Assembly (NCBI GenBank): GCA_023212695.1
Contig: JALCCG010000072.1
Coordinates: 1-64,000 of the forward strand
Direction: 5' to 3'
Length of the DNA: 64,000 bases
Source of the DNA: Sporisorium sorghi
Taxonomy: Eukaryota; Basidiomycota; Ustilaginomycetes; Ustilaginales; Ustilaginaceae
Notes under the pieces: model-generated
Seen by the model: the letters and a program-made list of their open reading frames with translations, nothing else
What the model was told of the DNA's origin: nothing
Databases searched by the model: none
In this document: positions 9,368 to 17,139 of the stretch, one piece after another
How positions within the stretch are numbered: the stretch's first letter is position 1
Layout: every line of letters starts with the position of its first letter
Translations under genes and position numbers: made by a program

Positions 9368-12172
9368 TCACAAGCCCCCACCCTTGCCTTCTGAACACGT
9401 CCTCGACTTGCACCACCCGACCGAGCGCTCAAAAAACACCGGATCTCCACCACCGCTCGCGTGGTTCGCGTCGCACTCCGAATGGCACCTCGAGTACAGC
9501 GCACACGTCAAGTGTCCCTGCACAAACGAGTTCTTCTTCTGCTCCGGCTTGTTCGCAAACGACTTCTTCCTATCCGCATCGTCATCATCAGCGCCACTCG
9601 CGCGGTTGACGAGCTTGACGCGGCTGTCGAGGCTGAAGCTCTGCTGGTACATGTTGACGAACACGCAGCCGGCGGTCTGATCGCACGCGTGCAGGCATTC
9701 CGCTACAGTGTGCACGAGGCCCCAGTGCAGGAACGAGGCGGGATCGGAGACGACCGAGCCGAACAGCTTGTTCGAATACGACGCCACGGGTCGCATCGCG
9801 TTGGAGAAGAGCGGTTGGTAGCCGGATTCGCATTTCGGGAGGGAGCGTCTGGACAGCGTGCTTTTTTCGCCGCCTCGCTGCTCGTCGTGCGGGTGCTCGC
9901 GATGCAGGAGAGACTCGATGGAGTGGATCTTGCTGAAGAGCCGCGGATCGTTGGCGCAGCTCTCCGCTCGTTGTTCGAAGTTTGTTCTTGTTCCGATGAG
10001 GTGCGTGAATCCATCGCATTTGAGCGTGCAGTGGAGCGATAAGGCCCGCACTAGATCAGCTGCGCTTCTGTGGTATCCTTTCGACGTGGCGACTTGATCC
10101 GGGTGCGGCTGATGGCAATGCGGGAATGCCGACGTAATCACCTCCAAACACAGCTCAGCCGTGCCAGAGCACTGGTCGTCGGACACCTGCGAACTTGAAT
10201 CCACGTCTCGTTTCGTCTTGCCATACGAACCCTTACCGTACGAAGAGCCATCAGCAGACTTATCGTTGCCATACCCAGAGCTAGCGCTAGCCGCAGGCTT
10301 GTCGCCGCCGACCAGCTCCGGCACCCTCCCCGACCCCGTCGAGTCAGCTGCGCCTGTGCCACTGCTAGCTGCACTACCCGCACTCGTCCCGTGGCTCGCA
10401 GCAGCAGCCAAGGTCGCATTCTGCGCAGCCTGAGCAGCGTCGTCCTTCTCCTTTTGAATGTTGGTCGCCTCCTTGTACTGCAAGTACGCTGTACCCAATT
10501 TACCCGCCTCTTCGATCCCCGCGAGGATGACAGGCATGAGCGCTTCGATGATCGGGATCACTTCGGCTGCACCGCCACCTCCGTACATTCCGAGGGGCGA
10601 GCGCTGCATTAGCGGGTGCTGGCTTGATGTTGCGGACAAGAGCCAGTTCGGGGTACGTCGCTCGAGACGATGGTGCTGGAGGGACGCTCGCTCGGTGAGG
10701 GATCGAAGCTCGTCCGAGGTCTTGAATGAGGCGGAGACGAGCTTCATGACTTGCTGGTGGAGCTCGAGAGGGGTTGTGGGGTGATCGCGACGAGCGAGTG
10801 GGGAGGCGAGGTTGGGGAGTGCGCCAGGGCTGGCGCCGGCATGGGCTGCGGCGGAGAGCCCGCCGAGGCCTCCGGAGCCGGGCAGACCAGCGCCTAGTCC
10901 AGCACCGAGACCAGAGCCCAGACCAGAACCAGGCAGACCAGCTCCAGGACCAGCACCCAGACCACCACCCAGACCACTACCAAGACCACCACCCAGACCA
11001 GAGCCAAGACCAGAACCCAGACCACTACCGAGTCCACCACCAAGTCCAGCACCCAGACCACCCTGACCTGGCGAGCCCACGCCAAGCCCACCACCCTGAG
11101 CCCCGCTCAGCGGTGATTGCAGCCCGGGAAGCGGTCGCGCCGGCGGCGACGGTGTGTCGGGCAGCCCAGCTTTGGCTCTAGCCATCTTCACCTCCTTGCC
11201 CGCTTCGATGCCGTTGTTGACGATCTCTTCGATCTGGCCGAACGTCGGAATAATTCGCTTCTGTAGACCATTGGAATCAGCTGGGAGTTGTGCCTGCGGA
11301 GCTGGAGACTGCGGCGTGTCTGATATACCAGCCTGCGCCTGAGCCATGTGCGCCTCCTTGCCCGCCTCAATACCATTGTTGACGATCTCTTCGATCTGGC
11401 CAAAGGTCGGAATGATTCTCTTCTGCAAACCATTCTCAGCAGTCGGAAGTTGTGGCTGCTGGGCCGGAGACTGCGACCCGTCCGATACACCAGCCTGCGC
11501 CTGAGCCATGTGCGCCTCCTTGCCCGCCTCAATACCATTGTTGACGATCTCTTCGATCTGCCCGAACGTGGGGATGATCCTCTTCTGCAGCGTGCCCTGC
11601 TTCTCCTTCTCCCTCAGATCGACGTTGCTGCAACCGCTGGCATCGGGTGCGTCCACGGGCTTGTTGCCATTTCGACAAAATTCCGAGACCTTGTCCCGGG
11701 GTTGTGCTGCGAGACCCGTGCGGCGCCTCTGCTGTTGCTTTCCACTCGCACCGCTCTGATCAGTCGAATCGGTCGGATTGGACGAGACGCGAGGGCAGGC
11801 AGCGCGGTCGCCGCCGTCCCAGAACGGAACGTCGTAGATGCGCGTAAACGTCCAGCCCGGGAAACTGTCTTCGAGGAACGGCTCGAGCGCGCGCCCGTCC
11901 GAGGTCGAGCGCCGAGCAGGACCTTGCGCGGGTGTCCAGATGCGCATCGGCTTGCCGAACGCCCGCTTGGCCGCTGCAGGGGGGTTGTTGGTCGGTTGGT
12001 GATGGGCGTGCTGGTGTTGGTGATCATGGTGATGAGCAGCGTGGCGATGCTTGTGGTGCTGGCGATGGTGGTGGTGTGAGACGTCAGCTGAAGCAGACGC
12101 AATGGCGAAGAACGCATGAAGCGCGACGAACCACAGCAAGGACGACGAGGAGGCAGCGCTGAGCACGAGCAT
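9368..12172 (-). CDS. secreted Kex2-processed repeat (KEP-like) polyprotein
   Basis: Intronless, 934 aa from the ATG at 12172; an in-frame extension to 12238 would bury the signal peptide, so it was rejected. Order: signal peptide (1 to about 30), His-rich stretch (about 32-60), K69-R70, a short conserved-looking segment (WTFTRIYDVPFWD), then three 54-residue tandem units with KR at 197-198, 251-252 and 305-306. Each unit begins IIPTFGQIEEIV-NNGIEAGKE. A Gly/Leu/Ser-rich tract (about 355-450) follows, then further dibasic sites (LARR, LERR, TKR, LSRR), a diverged fourth unit (538-558) and a Cys-rich C-terminal part from C668, whose last 150 residues from C781 look PAN/apple-like. Signal peptide plus repeats separated by Kex2 sites is the definition of fungal KEP precursors, so release of peptides in the Golgi is inferred. 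I do not recognise a characterised homologue. Confidence 0.8.
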   Translation of the reverse strand: MLVLSAASSSSLLWFVALHAFFAIASASADVSHHHHRQHHKHRHAAHHHDHQHQHAHHQPTNNPPAAAKRAFGKPMRIWTPAQGPARRSTSDGRALEPFLEDSFPGWTFTRIYDVPFWDGGDRAACPRVSSNPTDSTDQSGASGKQQQRRRTGLAAQPRDKVSEFCRNGNKPVDAPDASGCSNVDLREKEKQGTLQKRIIPTFGQIEEIVNNGIEAGKEAHMAQAQAGVSDGSQSPAQQPQLPTAENGLQKRIIPTFGQIEEIVNNGIEAGKEAHMAQAQAGISDTPQSPAPQAQLPADSNGLQKRIIPTFGQIEEIVNNGIEAGKEVKMARAKAGLPDTPSPPARPLPGLQSPLSGAQGGGLGVGSPGQGGLGAGLGGGLGSGLGSGLGSGLGGGLGSGLGGGLGAGPGAGLPGSGLGSGLGAGLGAGLPGSGGLGGLSAAAHAGASPGALPNLASPLARRDHPTTPLELHQQVMKLVSASFKTSDELRSLTERASLQHHRLERRTPNWLLSATSSQHPLMQRSPLGMYGGGGAAEVIPIIEALMPVILAGIEEAGKLGTAYLQYKEATNIQKEKDDAAQAAQNATLAAAASHGTSAGSAASSGTGAADSTGSGRVPELVGGDKPAASASSGYGNDKSADGSSYGKGSYGKTKRDVDSSSQVSDDQCSGTAELCLEVITSAFPHCHQPHPDQVATSKGYHRSAADLVRALSLHCTLKCDGFTHLIGTRTNFEQRAESCANDPRLFSKIHSIESLLHREHPHDEQRGGEKSTLSRRSLPKCESGYQPLFSNAMRPVASYSNKLFGSVVSDPASFLHWGLVHTVAECLHACDQTAGCVFVNMYQQSFSLDSRVKLVNRASGADDDDADRKKSFANKPEQKKNSFVQGHLTCALYSRCHSECDANHASGGGDPVFFERSVGWCKSRTCSEGKGGGL
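10490..10560 (-). repeat. diverged fourth copy of the KEP peptide unit
   Basis: Residues 538-558 of the polyprotein read VIP, then 11 residues, then GIEEAGK. The three canonical units read IIP, then 11 residues, then GIEAGK. The shared spacing suggests an old copy whose middle has become more hydrophobic. It is not immediately preceded by KR; the nearest upstream basic sites are LERR and a single Arg. Confidence 0.5.
10830..11110 (-). repeat. Gly/Leu/Ser-rich minisatellite inside the polyprotein gene
   Basis: On the plus strand this is a run of degenerate CCAGACCAGCACC-like units. On the coding strand it encodes alternating GLG-SGLG-GGLG-AGLG blocks. It is in frame and unstable by nature, so length variation between strains is likely. 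It lies directly after the third peptide unit. Confidence 0.8.
11102..11590 (-). repeat. three 162-bp tandem units encoding the Kex2-flanked peptide
   Basis: The same coding segment recurs at exact 162-base spacing (plus-strand anchors 11191, 11353 and 11515), which equals 54 codons. The KR plus the following 21 residues are identical in protein in all three copies. Downstream linkers differ: the first two share AHMAQAQAG, the third has VKMARAKAG. The third unit runs into the Gly-rich tract. Confidence 0.92.
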
Positions 12173-12250
12173 CTTGGATGGACGGACGAGGTTCGAGTGT
12201 GCGCAAAGAACAGAGGGCGCGCGCGGAAGGTTCCGCAACGCGGGGCTCTG

Positions 12251-12256
12251 TTTATA
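12251..12256 (-). promoter_or_regulatory. candidate TATA box of the polyprotein gene
   Basis: On the minus strand GGGATATAAACAG contains TATAAA, about 79 bases upstream of the ATG at 12172. The short distance supports that ATG rather than the upstream in-frame codon. Confidence 0.45.
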
Positions 12257-12943
12257 TCCCCCTATGCAGGGGGTGAGGCTCGACTAAACACCGGGCGTCG
12301 ACAGAGGTGTTGGCTACAGGCAAGTCGTCAAGTGCCTGGTTTGCTGCCACGGACCGCGCAGATATCGAGCTTTGCTTGGTTGTCGGACGGCCGTTCAAGA
12401 GACGCTGGTTCAGCGTTGCAACGAGGCTGGCGAACCGGAGAGCTGGAAAGCTGGACCTGAGCGGCGATGAGATGACCTTGGCACGCTTTGATCGACCAAC
12501 GCCGACGCCCATGCGACGATCCGAGGGAACGATATCATTACCCACCTTGTCCGTACCGTAGTGCGGGGAAGCAGCAACGCAAGTTGCCAACATGTCGATG
12601 CGCACATGTGATCTCAGCGCTCAGATCGTCCCGCGCAAATGGACAAGTGGATGCCGAGAGCTTGAGCTTCGATCGGATCGGAGCGGCCGCTTGAGCTCAT
12701 CTGGGCCTCGGACCGCGTGGTTGCACGATTGAGTTAGCGATCTGAACGCCGATGAAGGTTGATAGCTGTCACGCCCCCTGTCAATCTCTCTCAAGGGGTC
12801 CGGACCTCATCCTTCATAGACGCACGACTCTCGACTTTATCGCTGCCCCGAAGCCGCGAATGTAGATACGGTTCACAGGCTGATGGTCAAAGTTGACATT
12901 TTGATTGATTCGTACATTCGTCTACTTCCTCGGAGCGGTCAAG

Positions 12944-12947
<4 letters not shown>

Positions 12948-12977
<30 letters not shown>
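12948..12977. repeat. poly(T) tract, 30 nt (poly(A) on the coding strand)
   Basis: On the minus strand this is A30, starting four bases after the TAA stop of the ferroxidase gene. Confidence 0.85.
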
Positions 12978-12979
<2 letters not shown>

Positions 12980-12981
12980 GC

Positions 12982-14874
12982 TTACTCGTCGTCATCGTCG
13001 TCTTCGACATCGTCGTCCTCGCCCGAGTGCCAGCCGTAAATCACCAGCGTTGCCAGACCAAGCAGCGCAGTCACCGTGCATCCCGTAAACGCGGCGATCG
13101 CACGGCCCGTCCAGCCAGACTCCAGATACGTCGGCGCCTTGGGCAGGCCGCTAAAGTCGGTAGTCGAGTTCAGGCCCACGGCGTTGCCCGTGGTGGCGAT
13201 GCCCTGTGCGCGGCACTGGTCCTTGATGAAGCCGGGCACGGCGAGGTAGTCGGTGCTGAGGATCTCGGGCGCCTCGACGAAAATGCTCGCCAAGCCAGAG
13301 ACGAGATGCGGGTCGATGTGGCAGTGGAAGAACCACGCACCGGGGTTATCCGCTCTGAAGCGCAGATACGCCACGCCGCCGGGCGGGATCATGACGGTAT
13401 CGCGGCGCATCGGGTTGACCTGCGACGCGTTGAACGGCGGGTTGATGGCCGGATCGCTCGACGTCACGTCCTGCGACTTGTACACCACCTGCAAGTGATG
13501 CCCGTGCAAGTGGAACGGGTGCTTGCCCGCGTCCCAGTTGTACACCTGCACCTCGACCATCTCGTTGTGCTTGATAACGTACGCGTTCGAGTTGGGCCCG
13601 TAGATGGCAGGGAGCGAGGCGAGCGGGCCCATGGACTCGGCAGAGAACAGCGCAGGCACCTGGGGCGCGACGTACGAGATGTTGTTGAACGCAGCGTAGT
13701 TCTCACCGTTGGACATGGTGTCGAACGAGACGTCGAGACGGTGCGTGACGTCGGGCGTCACCATGGGCTCGGCGCTGACAGGCACGAACTGGAGGTCGTC
13801 GAAGAACGTGTACTCTTCGATGATCTTGTCCGGGCCGAACTCGCCCTTGGGCGCGTTGGGGTAGGCGATGGTAGCGGAGACATTGAGCTGAAGGTCGGCG
13901 GGGACGACGTCGAACATGTCCTGGTCCATGTTGGCATGCAGCCTCCAGTTCTGTGGCGAAGTGTCGTTCCTCGCGGTGACGAGAACGCTGAATCGCTGCG
14001 CGACCGAGATGGTGAGGAAGTCGACGGGCTGAGGCTGCACATCGACACCCTCGATCTCGATGACCTGCATATCGTGACCCGAGAGGTAGAAGTAGAACAT
14101 GGCGAGCGCCGACATGTTGATGATACGCAGCCTGTACGTCTTGCCGGCCTCGAAGGGCAACGTAGCATTCTCGCTGAAGCCAGGCAGGTACGTGGCGGCC
14201 GAAGTGGTGTTGGGAGTATGGGCAAAGTAGATGATCGCCGACTTGGGCACTGGTTCGGCACCAGTGGGGTTCTTGCGGTTCATAAACTCGTTCTTGACGA
14301 GATCGGTGTAGTTGGAGTGGTACCAGTCGCCAAGGATGACGGTGTAGTCGTCGTCGTAGCTGTAATGCATGTCGGCCGGGTCATCGGGATGAATGATGAC
14401 GGGCGAACGAAGCCCATCGGTGTACTGGTCGTTGTTGTGCGCGTGGATCCAAAAGGTGCCCATCTGCTTGCGACGTTCTGCAGGCGAGGCGGGCGAGTTG
14501 AGCGTCTCGTACGTGAAACTCTGACCGGGCGGAATGGGACACTGGGTAACCGCAACGGCACCGTCGTAGTAGGCGGTGCGGTTGAAGAACATGCCGTGCG
14601 AGTGGAGCGAGGTGCCGACGCCCGTGTCGAGGTTGTTGGTGGCAGTGATGCGGACGGTATCGGAGGCATTGACGTTGATGATGGGAGGAGGCCAGGTGCC
14701 GTTGACGCCGATGACGTGCCTGGGGTAGAGACCATCGGGGTTCTGGTTGGGGACCCAGTTGATGTTCCAGTGCTGCTCGACGGTGGCGGCGCTTGCGAGT
14801 GTGAGGAACGAGGCTAGCGAGTATGCTAGCAGTGCCAGCGCTGGCATGGCCGACAAACGCTGTGTTGCAACCAT
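12982..14874 (-). CDS. fer1: Fet3-type multicopper ferroxidase
   Basis: Intronless, 630 aa from the ATG at 14874, which opens a signal peptide (about residues 1-33, ending near LASAATVEQ). Three cupredoxin domains carry the copper motifs HSHG (H91, H93), WIHAHNNDQYTDG, HPFHLHG (H452, H455, H457) and FFHCHID.H (H517, C518, H519). A single membrane helix at about 590-613 is followed by an acidic cytoplasmic tail, giving type I topology as in yeast Fet3. Such proteins oxidise Fe(II) at the cell surface and pass Fe(III) to an Ftr1 permease. The permease gene lies divergently next door, sharing one promoter region. The symbol follows the Ustilago maydis ferroxidase named in the literature; orthology is inferred from the pairing, not aligned. 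Confidence 0.9.
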   Translation of the reverse strand: MVATQRLSAMPALALLAYSLASFLTLASAATVEQHWNINWVPNQNPDGLYPRHVIGVNGTWPPPIINVNASDTVRITATNNLDTGVGTSLHSHGMFFNRTAYYDGAVAVTQCPIPPGQSFTYETLNSPASPAERRKQMGTFWIHAHNNDQYTDGLRSPVIIHPDDPADMHYSYDDDYTVILGDWYHSNYTDLVKNEFMNRKNPTGAEPVPKSAIIYFAHTPNTTSAATYLPGFSENATLPFEAGKTYRLRIINMSALAMFYFYLSGHDMQVIEIEGVDVQPQPVDFLTISVAQRFSVLVTARNDTSPQNWRLHANMDQDMFDVVPADLQLNVSATIAYPNAPKGEFGPDKIIEEYTFFDDLQFVPVSAEPMVTPDVTHRLDVSFDTMSNGENYAAFNNISYVAPQVPALFSAESMGPLASLPAIYGPNSNAYVIKHNEMVEVQVYNWDAGKHPFHLHGHHLQVVYKSQDVTSSDPAINPPFNASQVNPMRRDTVMIPPGGVAYLRFRADNPGAWFFHCHIDPHLVSGLASIFVEAPEILSTDYLAVPGFIKDQCRAQGIATTGNAVGLNSTTDFSGLPKAPTYLESGWTGRAIAAFTGCTVTALLGLATLVIYGWHSGEDDDVEDDDDDE

Positions 14875-15601
14875 GTTGAGGATGCGGCCTTGGGTATGAA
14901 CCAGCAGAAGGGAGAAGTTGTGATGAAGAGAGAAGGGTGGAAAGGAGCTCTCGTCTTCTGGCTTAGCTGAAAGGAAGAGAGATATAGCTGACAGAGCCAG
15001 CTTTACAGAAAAGAGGGACGAAAAGGAGGAGGGCAAGATATGGGGCGCGTCTATCAGATAGACGGAGAATCGTTGTGCAAGGCGAGATGGACAGCGAGAG
15101 AATTTTTTCGCGAAGCAGCAAGAATGACGGTCGACCGAATGCGTGGATCGTTGCTTGGTTGATCTGATAAGTTTGTGCCAGCGAGTTGTCTGCTGTGTCA
15201 CCGGGAGAGATCTGCGCGTTGGAGGCGTGGTCAGCAGGCAGGCACGAAACAGGACGGGACGGGATAACTGGCGGTGATGGGCGTGGGCACGAGGCTTGCT
15301 ATTGGCCGCTTTGAAGCAAGCTTCGGAAGGGAGCGGAACGTCAAAGCCGAGGATTGAGATGGATGGTGGATAGAACGGCAGATGAAGCGGTCAGTTTGAA
15401 GGAGAAGAGGAGCGAAAGATGATCGCAAGGCCGAAAGGTGCAAAGCAGAAAGATGTCTGTGCAAACAAGGCAAAGTGAGGAAGAATCGACCCACAGGAAG
15501 AAAAGGTGGGCAGAAGTGCGCCACCAACAGCAGGCCGAAGAAACGGCACGAGGCCAGTGTGAAAAAGAAGAGAGAAAAAGACTACAGTATCAGATCTGAT
15601 C

Positions 15602-15607
15602 AGATAA
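15602..15607 (+). promoter_or_regulatory. GATA-factor motif AGATAA
   Basis: It lies immediately before the GA microsatellite and within a GATC/AGATC-rich cluster, making it the most conspicuous of the four GATA-type motifs in the iron promoter. Called by consensus only. Confidence 0.4.

Positions 15608-15635
<28 letters not shown>
15608..15635. repeat. (GA)n microsatellite
   Basis: About 14 GA units directly after the AGATAA motif in the iron-gene promoter. Confidence 0.85.
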
Positions 15636-15639
<4 letters not shown>

Positions 15640-15855
15640 CTGCAAGCAGCTCGTCCACACTTGTAGCGCAAGTCTGAGTTTCGCCGCGAAGCCAAATTGG
15701 CGATGCAAGCTCACTTTGCGACAAGCGACCCAATCAAGTGCAGAGTCAGCCAGCCAGCCACTCCCGAAAGTGAAGTCGAGACCACAGCAAAGGAGGAGAG
15801 GAGAAGAGGCACTTGCGGTGTCGGATGGCGAGTTGCCGAAGCGGTTTAGCGTTGC

Positions 15856-15877
15856 TTTTTTTTTTTTTTTTTTTTTT
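15856..15877. repeat. poly(T) tract, about 22 nt
   Basis: Homopolymer in the divergent iron promoter. Length is uncertain. Confidence 0.8.
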
Positions 15878-16148
15878 GGCTTTCAACAGGCGTGTGTGGG
15901 CAAAACTCGACAGCTCGCCTATTCTTCGCGTTTGCCAGAAGAAGAAGAAGAAGAAGAAAACTTCCCGTTGCTCTGACTCCTCAGCACATCAAAAGTGTCG
16001 GCTCTTCCGCGATTGATGTTCGGAAACATCGACCGAGGTTGTCAGCAACGCAAAGCATCGGCTCATAGCGTGGGAACAGAGCAGCACAAGAGGTTCGCCC
16101 TGTTCCGATCACGTTGCTGATTCTGGTCATGAGCTGACGGTGGAAAGG

Positions 16149-16194
<46 letters not shown>
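16149..16194. repeat. poly(A) tract, about 46 nt
   Basis: Second-longest A run in the window, located mid-way between the ferroxidase and permease genes. Length is uncertain. Confidence 0.8.
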
Positions 16195-16197
<3 letters not shown>

Positions 16198-17139
16198 TCT
16201 CAAACCGTCGGAGTGTGGAAAGGCAGCGAGGCTAGAGGTGTGGTGCATATCGAACCATTCGGGGCTCAAAGTGGGGAGAGGCCTCGTCGAGCTGGAAAGC
16301 CGATTGCCCGCGAAGGAGGGACGGGGCTTTGCCGCAGTCTTGCCTTGCTAGAAGCAAACGACACCCAATCAGATCGAGAGTCAAGAGTGCTCGCGTGCGC
16401 AGGCCGTTGGTGCCTCGCTTTGTGCCTCTGGCTCGCTTGTCGTTTTGCAGCATGGCCGCCACGCTAGAGCCGACCCGCAGGGACCTCTTTTTTCTTTCTT
16501 AGCGTTCTTCTATCTGATAACCACTTATTCGGGCACATTTCCAGTGTCGATCTCTTTCTTGTTTGCCCCGTTTGCGAATCAGTTCATTTCATCCCGTGCC
16601 CCCCTCAAAGCCGAACAGGAATGCAGCTGCTGCTTTTGCGTCTCACGTTCAGCCGGCCCACTCCGACGAGCGTGTCCCAGCTCATGTGAGAAGTCGAGCC
16701 GAACAGTAGACCGTGCGCCTTTCCTACAACACCTCCTCCTTGTCTGCCTTCCACCTTCCCTACCATTCGTCTCACAGCAAACCTTTGTGACTCGGCAGCG
16801 AAAACCCCTCATTGGTCGGAACGGCCTCTCCGAACTCTTCCGCGCATCGGCACCACTTTCACCCACGCTGATCTCGCTCTATCGTTGCTACGACCACTTG
16901 CACTTGTTCTACTAGCCGAACTTGCTCTACACAAGCTCGTCAGCTGCTCCTTGCTTCGGCCTTGTCAGATCAGATCAAAGTTTTGCGCTCTTTGCCAGTC
17001 CGACTTACAACAACAACAACAACAACCCTTGGCAGTCGACCCCATCCATATCAGCACCCGCCTTTCCCTCTCACCTTCACCCTCGACTCTTTCCTTCAAA
17101 CATTCCACCTTCAACGCTTCGTCGGTACCTATAGCAAAC

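Larger units (their letters stand above)
12173..12981. other. intergenic, promoter of the polyprotein gene
   Basis: About 800 bases between two minus-strand genes, covering the ferroxidase 3' end and the polyprotein promoter. No additional gene was recognised. The T30 tract at 12948-12977 sits just beyond the ferroxidase stop codon. Confidence 0.55.
14875..17139. promoter_or_regulatory. shared divergent promoter of the iron-uptake pair
   Basis: Roughly 2.27 kb separate the ferroxidase and permease start codons, with no gene recognised inside. Four sequences fit the HGATAA/GGATAA-type site bound by Urbs1-class GATA repressors of smut fungi: 15165-15170 (TGATAA), 15262-15267 (GGATAA), 15602-15607 (AGATAA) and 16515-16520 (TGATAA). 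The region also has a GA repeat and T22/A46 tracts that probably disfavour nucleosomes. Iron-repressed co-regulation is an inference from pairing and motifs. Confidence 0.6.

Noticed and set aside
10830..11590. CRISPR-like or satellite array
   Set aside because: The repeats are in frame inside a coding gene, have no spacers of uniform size, and the organism is a eukaryote.
12883..14817. 644-codon open frame antisense to the ferroxidase gene
   Set aside because: Arg/Val/Asp-rich composition without domains; it mirrors a GC-rich gene with clear copper motifs on the other strand.
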